The notes below the pieces were generated by a model. It did not search any database, was not told where the DNA came from, and worked only from the letters and a program-made list of their open reading frames with translations. Below are positions 36,405-45,742 of a stretch of DNA of 64,000 bases, piece by piece. The position numbers and the translations under genes are program-made. The DNA comes from CAMYOC01 sp963704875. GTDB taxonomy: Bacteria > Pseudomonadota > Gammaproteobacteria > Steroidobacterales > XN24. The stretch's first letter is position 1. Each line of letters opens with the position of its first letter. The stretch lies in the NCBI GenBank assembly GCA_963704875.1, contig CAVPIA010000008.1:186001-250000 (forward strand), in the 5' to 3' direction.

Positions 36405-37034
36405 TCAGTGGAGGCTGTAGCTATAGGCCAGAGACTGACCGTCTCGAGCTACGATCAGTTCAAAGCTGCGCTGGCCGCGCATGCTGTTCAGCGTCTGCAT
36501 GAAATTGCCGGGATCGCTTGCGGCGACGCCGTTGAGGCTCAGGATCACGTCTCCATCCTGCAGACCCAAGCGATGGAAGTCGCCGCCGGGCAGCACCCAG
36601 GCGACCCGGTAGCCATGGAGATAGCCGTCCCGCACCTCGGGCTCCAGCGAGATCTGACTGCTCATGCGCTGGCGATCGCTCAGCGCCTGGAGGAAGTCTT
36701 GCTGTGGCAGTTCGATGTCATAGCGCAAAGGGACTGAGGTCGGGGCATGGTCGAAATGCGCTGCGCGGAGTTTGGCGCGCAGCACCAGCGATACCTCGCC
36801 ATCAGCGCATGCCATGCGCACATCACGGGCACCGACTTCGGCCAGCAGACATCCGCCGATCTGCTGGTCATGCTCTACGATCAGCTGGCGCCCGTCATCG
36901 GTTTCGAATACCGCATGCGATGCCTGGGCGCTGTCGCTGCCCAACATCACGGTGCCGACCAGGCGCAGGTCGCCGGCTGCCGCTGTCGCCAGCGGCAGCA
37001 CGACGCCGATAATCAGACCCGCCAGGCGTTTCAT
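36405..37034 (-). CDS. Exported PDZ-domain protein (GspC-like)
   Basis: 209 aa with a signal peptide (MKRLAGLIIGVVLPLATAAAG). The C-terminal 90 residues form a PDZ domain (GYRVAWVLPGGDFHRLGLQDGD in part, VILSLNGVAASDPGNF), as in GspC of type II secretion and in periplasmic proteases. There is a Cys pair in GGCLLAEVGARDVRMACADG. It is the last gene of the c-di-GMP-controlled operon, 11 bp after the AgmX-like rod, and likely binds a C-terminal or internal peptide of the machine. Confidence 0.75.
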   Translation of the reverse strand: MKRLAGLIIGVVLPLATAAAGDLRLVGTVMLGSDSAQASHAVFETDDGRQLIVEHDQQIGGCLLAEVGARDVRMACADGEVSLVLRAKLRAAHFDHAPTSVPLRYDIELPQQDFLQALSDRQRMSSQISLEPEVRDGYLHGYRVAWVLPGGDFHRLGLQDGDVILSLNGVAASDPGNFMQTLNSMRGQRSFELIVARDGQSLAYSYSLH

Positions 37035-37045
37035 TCCCGCTGTGC

Positions 37046-38002
37046 CTAAGCCGGGAAGAAATCGATCGGTTTGGTCGTCGTCACAGTCGCCACATCCTTG
37101 GCCTCGAAGCGGAACATCCGTACCCGTGCGGTCAGCTTGCGTTTGAACTCTTCATCCGCCAGTTCGCTGGATACCACGGATACAGCAGTCACTTCGCCGC
37201 TGGGCGCGATGGTCAGACTGAGCACCAGCTTGCCACGCAAGGTCGGATCCTTGCGCAAGGCACGGTTGTAGAGCGCATAGATCGCGCCTTTGTTCTTGTC
37301 GAACACCAGCTCGATCTCTTCTCTGCTGCGTGCGGCCATACGGCCATTGCCGTCTCCGCCGCTGCCGGAGGCGCCAGTACCAGTGCCGTTGCCACCGATG
37401 CTGCTGGCAACCTGAGTCGTGCTGCGGCCCGCCAGGCCACTGCCACCGGTATTTCGGCTCAAGCCTGCCGAGTTGATCCCGCCGCTGGCCTTGCCGGCGC
37501 GCGAGGTGATCACCGAGCGCTCGTTGTGCGCGCTGATGCCCTCGCCTGCTGCCAGATCACGGTTGCTGGTGACCGCGGCCACTGCATCGTTTTCACGCAG
37601 ATCGGCGAGACTGTCGGCAAACGCCATCAAACCCGCCTTGGCGGCGCGCTCACGCGCCGGTTCCGGCGTAGGCACCGGATCCGCCGGCGCTTCTTCGGCC
37701 ACTTTCTCCACCGGCTGCACCACTTCTTCCAGCGGCACTGGCTCCGGCTCCGCCTCTTGCACGACAGGCGGCGGTGGCGGCTTGGGTTTCTCCAGCATCA
37801 GCTTTGCATAACGCTGCGGCACTTCCGGCAACTCTTCGATCTCGGACTGCGGGATGGGCATCCACGGCATCAGCAAGGACAGGATCAATACCGCGAGCGC
37901 GATACCGCGCAACAGTTTTTTGAACCGGTCTTCGTCTTCCGGAATCGGAGACCACGGCAGTGTGTACAGCCGGTAGGGGATTCGGAACGTAGCTGCACTC
38001 AT
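37046..38002 (-). CDS. TonB/AgmX-PglI-like periplasmic linker protein
   Basis: 318 aa. One N-terminal helix (LLRGIALAVLILSLLMPW, residues 29-46) is followed by a Pro/Glu-rich rod (KPKPPPPPVVQEAEPEPVPL), a Gly/Ser-rich low-complexity linker, and a C-terminal TonB-like fold (IYALYNRALRKDPTLRGKLV, then LSLTIAPSGEVTAVSVVSS). The C-terminal domain is the AgmX/PglI type found in gliding-motility and ExbBD-driven systems. It should span the periplasm and pass motor force to the outer membrane. ATGA overlap with the preceding ExbD gene. Confidence 0.85.
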   Translation of the reverse strand: MSAATFRIPYRLYTLPWSPIPEDEDRFKKLLRGIALAVLILSLLMPWMPIPQSEIEELPEVPQRYAKLMLEKPKPPPPPVVQEAEPEPVPLEEVVQPVEKVAEEAPADPVPTPEPARERAAKAGLMAFADSLADLRENDAVAAVTSNRDLAAGEGISAHNERSVITSRAGKASGGINSAGLSRNTGGSGLAGRSTTQVASSIGGNGTGTGASGSGGDGNGRMAARSREEIELVFDKNKGAIYALYNRALRKDPTLRGKLVLSLTIAPSGEVTAVSVVSSELADEEFKRKLTARVRMFRFEAKDVATVTTTKPIDFFPA

Positions 38003-38505
38003 GTGGCACTACCTCCCGCGCCCTCCGGCGCTATTTGCATCACTGCCAACGATACCCGCGAATAGTCTGCCTCGGTGCAGGTCGCCATGACCTTGCGCAG
38101 CAGGCTGTAAGGCACCGTGCGGTCACCGAGGATAGTGACTTCACGGCCCGCCTCGTCGTCTGCACGGATCAGCCGGCGCGACTGCGCGTCAAGCGCAGCC
38201 TTCAGCGGCAACAAGGTGTTGCCCCGGCTGGACACCGCATCAGCGATACTGAGAACCGCCTGGCCCTGGACCAGGATCTGGTCCTTGTTGACCAGCACGA
38301 CCACGGTCTCCCGCGGTTTCTCCTGACTGATGGACTCGGGTATTTCCACCGAACGCGTTGGCAGTTCCTGGACATCCGAGGAGTTCACGAGGAGGAAGAA
38401 CACCAGGATGGTAAAGATGTCCATGAGCGATACCAGATTCAGAGCCGTACCCCGCCCGCGGCGGTGGTGGTTCTGCATGCGCTCGGCACGTTTCGACATT
38501 TTCAT
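37999..38505 (-). CDS. ExbD/TolR-family proton-motor subunit (second copy)
   Basis: 168 aa from ATG 38505 with GGGAG before it. NLVSLMDIFTILVFFLLVNSS has the helix with the essential Asp of the ExbD/TolR family. The periplasmic domain follows. Together with the ExbB upstream it forms the proton-driven motor. It overlaps the rod gene by ATGA and follows the other ExbD gene after 13 bp. Confidence 0.88.
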   Translation of the reverse strand: MKMSKRAERMQNHHRRGRGTALNLVSLMDIFTILVFFLLVNSSDVQELPTRSVEIPESISQEKPRETVVVLVNKDQILVQGQAVLSIADAVSSRGNTLLPLKAALDAQSRRLIRADDEAGREVTILGDRTVPYSLLRKVMATCTEADYSRVSLAVMQIAPEGAGGSAT

Positions 38506-38518
38506 GACCGTCTCCCGT

Positions 38519-39025
38519 TCAGCGGCCCGACGCCGGCGCGTCCCCGATAGAGATTTCCGGGAACAGTTCGGCCATGGCCAGGGTCTCGCCATCGTCTTCT
38601 TCAACGACCACAACCCGGACCGTGTCCATCACCTGCACCAGCACGTCGTAAGAGATATCCGGCTCAAGCAGCAAGGTCGCTTCATCCACGTTGGGTGAAC
38701 GAGCCTTGACCTTCTTCAGGAATGCCGACAGCGCCTCATAGTCATGTCCTTCCGGACCCTGCTTGAAGCGTTTCAGCAATCCCGTGCGCCGGTCTCCTAC
38801 TTCGATCGAGGATTCCCGCACCGTGATCTCGAGATTAAGCGTGTTCTCGATCTCTTCGTTGCTTTCGGCCGATGGGCCCGGCAGGTTGAGTTCCAGCACG
38901 GATACCCGCGAGAAAACCGCGGTAATCAGCAGGAACGGCACCAGGATGACCATGAGATTCATGAACGCGGTGATATTGATATCCGCGGTTTCATGGTGCC
39001 GCCTGCGTTTGCGCAGGCCGGCCAT
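38519..39025 (-). CDS. ExbD/TolR-family proton-motor subunit (first copy)
   Basis: 168 aa. MAGLRKRRRHHETADINITAF leads into a membrane helix (FMNLMVILVPFLLITAVF). The usual Asp is replaced by Asn here (ITAFMNLM), with Asp nearby in ETADIN, so this copy may be structural rather than proton-carrying. Its periplasmic part has ISYDVLVQVMDTVRV. It starts one base after the ExbB stop, so translation is likely coupled. Confidence 0.85.
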   Translation of the reverse strand: MAGLRKRRRHHETADINITAFMNLMVILVPFLLITAVFSRVSVLELNLPGPSAESNEEIENTLNLEITVRESSIEVGDRRTGLLKRFKQGPEGHDYEALSAFLKKVKARSPNVDEATLLLEPDISYDVLVQVMDTVRVVVVEEDDGETLAMAELFPEISIGDAPASGR

Positions 39026-39026
39026 C

Positions 39027-39671
39027 TCAGGCCACCTCGGCGCCGCGTTCCGCGACCGTATTCAGGAACTTGACCGACGCCATCTCCAGACTGTCCACCA
39101 CTTCCGTGGTCTTGGAGCTCAGCCAGGTGTGCGCCAGCAACAGCGGGATCGCCACCATCAACCCGAAGGCAGTGGTATTCATCGCCACCGAGATACTGGC
39201 GGACAACATATCGGCTTTCTCTGCCGGGTTAGCCGCAGCCACCGCGGTAAACGCCTTGATCAGACCGATAATGGTGCCCAACAGCCCGAGCAGGGTCGCA
39301 ATGTTGGCAAGCGTCGCCAGATAATGCGTGCGCTTTTCAAGTCGCGGCATCACCTCGAGCAGGCTCTCTTCCATCGCTGCCTCGATGTCGTCGCGGCGGC
39401 GTGCTGTGCCTACGCGATCGAGACCATAGGTCAGGATGCTGCCGATCGCCGACTTGGACTTGAACGCGGCATCGCGGGCTTCCTTGAGCCTGCCTGCGCT
39501 GACCATGGGCATCAGCTTTTTCCACACCATCTGGTTGGTGATGCCCGACTTGGACAGGTAGAACCAACGCTCCAGCATGATCGCCAGACCGATAGTCAGG
39601 ACCAGCACGATGGGGTACATAAAGAACCCGCCGTCCTGGAAGAACTTCACAATCGTGGTATAGGTTTCCAT
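39027..39671 (-). CDS. ExbB/TolQ/MotA-family proton-motor subunit
   Basis: 214 aa from ATG 39671; an in-frame GTG nine bases upstream overlaps the previous stop. Three helices, residues 10-30, 118-140 and 158-180. The typical TolQ block is LATLANIATLLGLLGTIIGL, followed by MNTTAFGLMVAIPLLLAH. Partner of the two ExbD proteins downstream. Expected to drive the outer-membrane parts of this operon with proton-motive force. Confidence 0.9.
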   Translation of the reverse strand: METYTTIVKFFQDGGFFMYPIVLVLTIGLAIMLERWFYLSKSGITNQMVWKKLMPMVSAGRLKEARDAAFKSKSAIGSILTYGLDRVGTARRRDDIEAAMEESLLEVMPRLEKRTHYLATLANIATLLGLLGTIIGLIKAFTAVAAANPAEKADMLSASISVAMNTTAFGLMVAIPLLLAHTWLSSKTTEVVDSLEMASVKFLNTVAERGAEVA

Positions 39672-39676
39672 CCTCC

Positions 39677-39979
39677 TCACTCCTCTTCGCTTGCATCAAT
39701 GTTGTCCGCTTCCCCGGCATCGAGGTCGCGGTAGTAGGTGAGCCGGAGCCGGAACACTTCGCGCTCAACCGGCGCGACAGCTTCATCCAGCAAGCTCTCA
39801 ACAGGCCGACCCGGGATGTCACCGGGTGCGGCTTTCTTCCATGGCACGATGACCATGACTTTCGGTAACTCACGATTGCCGGTGACCGTACTGGTCTCCA
39901 GGCGCACCGTGTCTTCTGCGCGCGCTTCGATCAGGGCGCCCAGCGCGAGCAGGAACAATATTGCGATTCTGCCTTTCAT
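39677..39979 (-). CDS. Small exported protein
   Basis: 100 aa from ATG 39979, which overlaps the TPR lipoprotein stop by ATGA. Signal peptide MKGRIAILFLLALGALIEAR, then a short beta-rich part (VMVIVPWKKAAPGDIPGRPV, and VEREVFRLRLTYYRDL) and an acidic tail. No family recognised. Its coupling suggests a fixed part of the motor assembly. Confidence 0.6.
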   Translation of the reverse strand: MKGRIAILFLLALGALIEARAEDTVRLETSTVTGNRELPKVMVIVPWKKAAPGDIPGRPVESLLDEAVAPVEREVFRLRLTYYRDLDAGEADNIDASEEE

Positions 39980-40566
39980 CGTTCTGCCACCCTGGATGTC
40001 ACTGGCAGACCAAGCCTCATTTCCAGTTCTGTTACCCATCTGGCCACCTCCGGATCCGGGCCGCTGATTTCCAGATAGCGCTCGTAGTGGATCAGCGCCT
40101 GTTCGGGCTGACCCATGTACAGATCAAGCAACACGCCGAGATTGCGGTGCGCCAGTCCGTAGTCAGGACTCAGTTCCAGCGCCTCTATATAGGCTTCTTC
40201 CGCGGTCTGGAACTCGCCGGTACGGCGCGCCAGAATGCCAAGCTGGTTCCAGGCCACCGCATCCGCGGGATCGTGGGCCAGCACTTCTTCTACCAGCACC
40301 AGGGCTTCCGCGTTGCGCCCGCTGTCGGCGAACAAAATGGCGAGGTTCATCCTCGGTCCGTCGAGTTCCGGGTAATCACCGATCAGTGCTTGCAGCGAGA
40401 TCTCAGCGCCGGCGACGTCGCCATCGCGGATCGCATCCAAGGCCTGCTGATAGCGTCGCTGAGCGTTGGCATCAGCCACCGACGGCGCTTCCGCTGCGGG
40501 ACCCGGACCGCTACTGGCGCATCCCGACATCAGGCTCAGGGCCAGCAACAACGCCGCAAGAATCAT
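39976..40566 (-). CDS. TPR lipoprotein
   Basis: 196 aa from ATG 40566 with AAGG before it. Lipobox LMSGC, then a linker and about four TPR repeats, including AWNQLGILARRTGEFQTAEE and GLAHRNLGVLLDLYMGQPEQ. It resembles the TPR lipoproteins that stabilise outer-membrane parts of type IV pili and gliding machines. Confidence 0.78.
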   Translation of the reverse strand: MILAALLLALSLMSGCASSGPGPAAEAPSVADANAQRRYQQALDAIRDGDVAGAEISLQALIGDYPELDGPRMNLAILFADSGRNAEALVLVEEVLAHDPADAVAWNQLGILARRTGEFQTAEEAYIEALELSPDYGLAHRNLGVLLDLYMGQPEQALIHYERYLEISGPDPEVARWVTELEMRLGLPVTSRVAER

Positions 40567-40579
40567 GCGACTACCTTGT

Positions 40580-43381
40580 TCAATCGATGCGAATGACAAG
40601 TCGTTCTCCCATTTCTTGACGCGCGTAACGGCCAGGCACCAGCTGGGCCAATTCTTCGAAGCTGCGGATCACCCAGGTGTCGTAGATGCCCTCCTGAGTC
40701 CGGGCCGCATTTGACTCGTGGATCTCGATCGCCTGCTCCTCGAACGGGAACGCCTGCTCCTCGAGCAGTACCTCGTACTCCTCCAGCGCCAGTTCATCCA
40801 GGTCGCCGGGTCGTTCCGACTCCATCAGCGATGCGCCGAACTGGTGATAGATCTCGGCGATGCGATAGGTCGATTCAGTCACCACATCACTGATGCCGTA
40901 CTCCGCCGCACGCGCGTAGCCAGCCAGCGCCGTTTCCATCATCGACTTCTTCAGCTTCAGCGACTGGTCCAATGGCGCGGTCAGCGCGATCGACTCAAAC
41001 GCCATGCGGTCGGACTGAACGAGTTCAATGGTGGCCCTGGCGGCTAGGGTGCGGCTGAGTTCGGTGCGCGCCTCTCCCGAGTCCGCATCCGTCACCACCA
41101 GGGCCTCCAACCAAAAAATCGTGTTACTTGCGTCACCCTGCTGGCGATAAATCTCGACCAGGGTGTGACGTGCTTCCATCGCCTGGTCCAATGGCCAGGG
41201 GTAGGCATCGACGTATCGCTTCCATGTCGCGGTAGCGCCGTCCAGATCGCCCGCTTCCTGCATTAGCCCGGCGGCTTCCCAAAGCGCGGCGCGACGAACT
41301 TCGGGTTCCTGCGACTCAAGACCGGCGATGGCAACGAGTTCGTCCGCGGCCTGCCTCCGGTCACCGGACTCCATCAGCGCAGAAGCGAGGTTGATGGTTA
41401 TCCGCTCCTGGAATTCATGTCCGGGATAACGGGCGCGGAAGGTCTGCATCGCGTCTACCGACCGCTGCCAGGCACCCGCCTGCATCAACAGCACTGCCGC
41501 ATCGTAGTCAGCGATAGCCGCGGTTTCGCTTTCCGGCACGGCGGCGTAGACCCGCTGGTAATGCCCTACCGCGACATCGACCTCACCGTTCGCCGCGGCT
41601 GCCTGTGCCTGGCTGTAGATACTCGCCGCGAGGCGCTCGCGAACCTTGGGCAATTCCTCGTCATCGGCCGCGAGTAATCCCAAGGCCCCCACATAGGCGC
41701 TCTCACTGGTGACGAAATCCTGTTGATCAAAGCTGGCATGTCCGACCACCAGCCAGGCAGTGCGCTGATATTCCGGGGCAGCCGCCACCGGGGCCTCAAC
41801 GATAATCCGCGCCTGCGCGATCGCACGATCCAGATCGCCGGCTTCGAACAAGGCGCTGGCCGCATCGGTTCGCACCGGCACCGCCTGTTCATGCGCAGGG
41901 AAGGCATCGGCGAACTGCAGCGAACTCTCTACCGCCAGCGATTCCCACTCGCCCGCAGGATCGAGCTTCGCCTGTTCACGCCACGCCAGCAGCGCTGCAT
42001 AGCCGCTCTCAGAGGCATGCTCGTGATCACCATAACCGTAGGCGGCATGTTCGTAGGTTCTGGCCGCGTCTTCATAACGCTGCGCCTCGAACAGCACCTC
42101 GGCCAGCAGGAAGCGATGCTCAGCCGCTTCCTCATCATCCGGGAATGCGAGCAGCCATGCGTCATACCACTGCGCCGCCTCGTCGTAGTCGGCCGGCGCC
42201 CCACTGGCCAGCGCCTGCGCGTGATAGTGACGGGCAAGCTGATCCACGGTCTCACGCAGATAGGCCCAGTCGGCTGCCTGCAAGCTCGGATCCCGACCCT
42301 CCCAGTAGCCTCCGGCGATGCCAAAGCGCTCGACATACTCGCGCTTCGCGCCTAATACCTGGACGCTGAATTCGCCTGCCGCGAAGGCATCGACAACACG
42401 CGCCTGCATTGCGGGAGCAGTGTCGCTGTCAAGATGGGTGGCCACAAACGCTTCGAACGTGGCCGCGGCGTCCTGGTAGCGCTCCTGCTCCAGATACAGC
42501 TCACCCAAACGCTCATACACCAGGCTGTCGTAAGGAACCGGCGAGGCCTGGGCAGCTAGATATTCGCGAACCGAGTCAGGTCCGTCCAGATAGGAGAAAC
42601 TGATCGATACCGCGCGCAGCGAATCATCGGACAGTTCCCGGACCGGACGCTCCATGTTCTGCATATCAGCCGCAGTCGGATGTTGCTGCAGATGCGGATC
42701 GAGCACCGCGAAGAACGAGTCCAGGCTCTCCTGGTGCATGCCTTGTTTGAACAGCGCCCAACCGTGTTTGTAATAGGCCTGTTCCGTAAACGGCCCGTCG
42801 CCCAGGGCGATGACTTCAGCATAGGCCTGCTGCGCGCCATACCAATCCTTGTTCGAGAACATCGATTCGCCGCGCCGGAATTGTGCTTCGGCGAGCAACG
42901 GTGCGTTTTCCGAGCCGGCACTGTCCGCGACCAGCTCGTCCAGCGCTGCCAGCCCGGCTTCGTTGTCACCGCCCAACTCGAGCGCGCGGGACAACTGATA
43001 CCGGGCACGCACGGCCTCTTCGCTGTCCGGATTCTCCGCCAGGAAACTCCGGTACAAGGCGATAGCCTGGTCGAGCTCTGCACGCGCCAGCGGCGTCATG
43101 CCCTCGTCCAGCTGACGGGTCTCGGCTGCCTCCAGCGTCAGATCCGCGAGACGCCTCAGGGCCACCGCCCTGAGTTTCGGATCGGCTCCGGTCTCCAGTT
43201 CAAGATAGCTGGCGTAGTGTTGCCGGGCGCGGTCGCTGCTGATTGCCACCGGCGTGTCGCTGATCGACTCCTCACTCACCGAGCCGATGCTGCCGACGCT
43301 ATCCGCAGGTTCATCGGGCGGCGACGAAAAAGGCCACAGACCCAACAGCGTGCTGGCAAGGATTGGCGTCAAGGCACTCAC
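40580..43381 (-). CDS. Large TPR-repeat periplasmic protein
   Basis: 933 aa. GTG start, GTGA overlap with the gene before. A short hydrophobic stretch (TPILASTLLGLWPF) could be a signal or anchor. Nearly all the rest is TPR-like helical pairs; the YEHAAYGYGDHEHA and YWEGRDPSLQAADWAY stretches are repeat loops. Repeat proteins of this size serve as scaffolds. It sits between another TPR protein and the TPR lipoprotein. Confidence 0.8.
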   Translation of the reverse strand: MSALTPILASTLLGLWPFSSPPDEPADSVGSIGSVSEESISDTPVAISSDRARQHYASYLELETGADPKLRAVALRRLADLTLEAAETRQLDEGMTPLARAELDQAIALYRSFLAENPDSEEAVRARYQLSRALELGGDNEAGLAALDELVADSAGSENAPLLAEAQFRRGESMFSNKDWYGAQQAYAEVIALGDGPFTEQAYYKHGWALFKQGMHQESLDSFFAVLDPHLQQHPTAADMQNMERPVRELSDDSLRAVSISFSYLDGPDSVREYLAAQASPVPYDSLVYERLGELYLEQERYQDAAATFEAFVATHLDSDTAPAMQARVVDAFAAGEFSVQVLGAKREYVERFGIAGGYWEGRDPSLQAADWAYLRETVDQLARHYHAQALASGAPADYDEAAQWYDAWLLAFPDDEEAAEHRFLLAEVLFEAQRYEDAARTYEHAAYGYGDHEHASESGYAALLAWREQAKLDPAGEWESLAVESSLQFADAFPAHEQAVPVRTDAASALFEAGDLDRAIAQARIIVEAPVAAAPEYQRTAWLVVGHASFDQQDFVTSESAYVGALGLLAADDEELPKVRERLAASIYSQAQAAAANGEVDVAVGHYQRVYAAVPESETAAIADYDAAVLLMQAGAWQRSVDAMQTFRARYPGHEFQERITINLASALMESGDRRQAADELVAIAGLESQEPEVRRAALWEAAGLMQEAGDLDGATATWKRYVDAYPWPLDQAMEARHTLVEIYRQQGDASNTIFWLEALVVTDADSGEARTELSRTLAARATIELVQSDRMAFESIALTAPLDQSLKLKKSMMETALAGYARAAEYGISDVVTESTYRIAEIYHQFGASLMESERPGDLDELALEEYEVLLEEQAFPFEEQAIEIHESNAARTQEGIYDTWVIRSFEELAQLVPGRYARQEMGERLVIRID

Positions 43382-45198
43382 GGTGTCGCCTCCGCGAGAG
43401 CGGCGCGGTCGTAGCTGGCGGCCAGCGCGTAGCGGGCCTGTCCGAGATAAGCGGTGACCCGGCGCTGACGGGCGGTCAACTCAGCCACCGCCAGGCCCTC
43501 GAGCTGCTCCGCCTGGCGCCGGGTCGCTTCACCGACCCTGGCGCGCAAAGCATCCAGGCGCACGGTCGCCGTCTGGATACGCTGATTGAATTCTGAAAAA
43601 CGCGTGGGCTCTTCGTCTTCCGCCGCGCGTACTCGTTGCAGCGAAATGCTGGCCTGTTCCAGCGCCCGCCCGCTGGCTTTCAGGTTCTTCTCGGCTGTGC
43701 GCATGCGGGTGCCGAACTCGGCCTCTACGTTCCACGCGAGCACGCCACTGAGGAACCTGGCCTGACGATACTCGGGACTGCCGGGCGCAGCATGCTGCAT
43801 TACCCGTTCCAGGCGTGCGGCCATCTGTTTCTCGCGGTCGCTGGCCAGGCCCATGACGTCCTGTGCCTCGCGTATCGTTTTCAACTGTTCGCTGGCCTGC
43901 TGATCAGCCGCGCGCAACGCTGCCAGTCGTTGCTGATCGGCAGTCGCATTGATCAGTTGCCGGCGCGAAACAAAACGATCCCGGTGAGCCGTCAGCATGT
44001 CCTCAAAGGTCAGCAAGCTGTTCGACCATGCATCCAGTAATTGCGCCATGGCGTCGAGATCGCGCAGGCCCTGCAGCGCGTTACGGAACTGGTGCTCAGC
44101 CATCAGGCTGTACAGATATCGGGGCTCGTCCGCGGCGGGCAGTGGGGAGCCATCGGGTTCCAGACGCATCACGGCTGCGGTCAGCTGCCCGGAATGAATC
44201 CCGTCGATACCTTCCTGCAAGCGCTTGAGTTCAGTCTGGTAAAGCTCGACCGCGAGTTCGTAGTGACCCACGGCGCGACCTGGCGCACCCAGCTCGGCAT
44301 AGGCGTATGGCAGAGCCAGCAGCGACTCCTGTACCGCCGCATCCAGCGGGTCGCGATCAGCCAGCTCGGTCCACGGCCCCAGTGCTGCCCGATAGTCGCC
44401 GCGGATGCTGTCCGCCCAGCCAGCGCCCAGCAAGGCGCGGGTGGCGTATGGGCTGTCCAGACGCACCCGATCCAGCGCGCTGCGTGCGCCCTCCGCATCG
44501 CCGTCGGCCAGGCGGGCGAATCCAAGCGCCAGGTTGGCGCGGTCACGCAGCACATCGAGCTCGCCAGATTCGATCTTGTCGTTGCCAACGCGCTGCAGAT
44601 ATTCGGTGCCCTCGGCAGCTTGTCCACTGCGTACCAGAGCGACACCAAGGTTGTACCAGCCATAGTTGCGCCATCCACCCGGCAGTTCATGCGCGGCCAG
44701 TAACGCCGCTGCCTCGGCCGGCCGGTCGAGCTGCAACAGGGCGCGCGCCTGCAGGTCATAGCGTTCGGCGACCAGACTCTTCGGCAATTTGTCGCCGATT
44801 CTCGCCAACGCATCCAGTGCGGGTCCCGGCAGCCCGGATTCATAGCGGACCCGTGCCAGGTAGTACCACGCCTGATCCCGGATTTTCGGCGGCGCATTGT
44901 TGGCCAGCAGTTCTTCGAATACCTGGCCAGCGTGCTGATGCATGCGGTAATCCAGATACAGCCCGCCCAGCACCAGCTCAGCCTCGTCCGCATGATGACT
45001 GAGTTCACCGCGTTGACGTGCCACCATCAGCCGGGTGATCGCCGGCACGCTTTCGCGCTGGAAGAAATAGAACAGGGTCTCGCCCCAGGCCAGATCCTGA
45101 GCCGTCTCCGGCGCCGCATGAGCACCAGGGACTGCCGCAGTCATCATCGCCAGAGCGGTGACAGCGGATCGCAGCAGGTTTTGAGACCAGTTAGCCAT
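43378..45198 (-). CDS. TPR-repeat exported protein with C-terminal coiled coil
   Basis: 606 aa with a signal peptide (cleavage near AHAAPE, residue 29). TPR-like repeats fill about residues 40-310. From about 390 onward the sequence is helical and charged (IREAQDVMGLASDREKQM, LEQASISLQRVRAAEDEEP), suggesting a coiled coil. Likely a scaffold that links the outer-membrane lipoproteins with the motor. GTGA overlap with the next gene. Confidence 0.78.
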   Translation of the reverse strand: MANWSQNLLRSAVTALAMMTAAVPGAHAAPETAQDLAWGETLFYFFQRESVPAITRLMVARQRGELSHHADEAELVLGGLYLDYRMHQHAGQVFEELLANNAPPKIRDQAWYYLARVRYESGLPGPALDALARIGDKLPKSLVAERYDLQARALLQLDRPAEAAALLAAHELPGGWRNYGWYNLGVALVRSGQAAEGTEYLQRVGNDKIESGELDVLRDRANLALGFARLADGDAEGARSALDRVRLDSPYATRALLGAGWADSIRGDYRAALGPWTELADRDPLDAAVQESLLALPYAYAELGAPGRAVGHYELAVELYQTELKRLQEGIDGIHSGQLTAAVMRLEPDGSPLPAADEPRYLYSLMAEHQFRNALQGLRDLDAMAQLLDAWSNSLLTFEDMLTAHRDRFVSRRQLINATADQQRLAALRAADQQASEQLKTIREAQDVMGLASDREKQMAARLERVMQHAAPGSPEYRQARFLSGVLAWNVEAEFGTRMRTAEKNLKASGRALEQASISLQRVRAAEDEEPTRFSEFNQRIQTATVRLDALRARVGEATRRQAEQLEGLAVAELTARQRRVTAYLGQARYALAASYDRAALAEATP

Positions 45199-45210
45199 GG
45201 CTGATCCGGC

Positions 45211-45735
45211 TTACTCCCAAAGACGCACTGAGAACTCAGGCTGCAGACTGGCGCCGCTGTCTGTGATGCTGAGTTCGAGGAAACGGGCGCCCAGACCTTT
45301 GTCGAATTCGACGCTGGTGGCGCGCCGATAGTCGCGGCCATGAGGACCCACACCGGTGAACACCGCCACCAGCTCGTGATCGCCGGCTTTCAGGTTGCCC
45401 ATGTATACGCGATGCACGCCACCGCGATACAGCGCCTGCACTTCACGGTCCGTATACAGATACTTGGCCACTTCCTTGTCATCGATGCTCAGTTGTACCG
45501 AGTCCAGACCAAAGAAGTTGCCGGTATCCATCGACAGATAGACCGCCACCTGGGTGTTGGCCGGGAACAGAAGTTCTTCCTCCAGCAGGAAGAGCTCGCG
45601 GTTCAGATCGAGCACCTCGTCTTTGATCTGCTCGATCTCGTCACCGAGGGCCGCATTTTCGGCCTCGACGCTCCAGGTTGGTGAAGCACTCACCAGACCC
45701 AGGATCAGGCCCATCACTGGCGCCAGCACACGCAT
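45211..45735 (-). CDS. Exported protein of unknown function
   Basis: 174 aa from ATG 45735. Signal peptide MRVLAPVMGLILGLVSASPT, then a helix rich in acidic residues (AENAALGDEIEQIKDEVLDL) and a beta-rich domain (VAVYLSMDTGNFFGLDSV, LKAGDHELVAVFTGVGPHG). No family recognised, but it belongs to the operon by spacing (7 bp after the barrel, 12 bp before the next gene). Confidence 0.6.
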   Translation of the reverse strand: MRVLAPVMGLILGLVSASPTWSVEAENAALGDEIEQIKDEVLDLNRELFLLEEELLFPANTQVAVYLSMDTGNFFGLDSVQLSIDDKEVAKYLYTDREVQALYRGGVHRVYMGNLKAGDHELVAVFTGVGPHGRDYRRATSVEFDKGLGARFLELSITDSGASLQPEFSVRLWE

Positions 45736-45742
45736 GCCGTGC

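Noticed and set aside
36405..37034. Type II secretion cluster around the GspC-like PDZ protein
   Set aside because: No GspD, GspE or pseudopilin genes are present; the PDZ gene belongs to the ExbBD operon by spacing.
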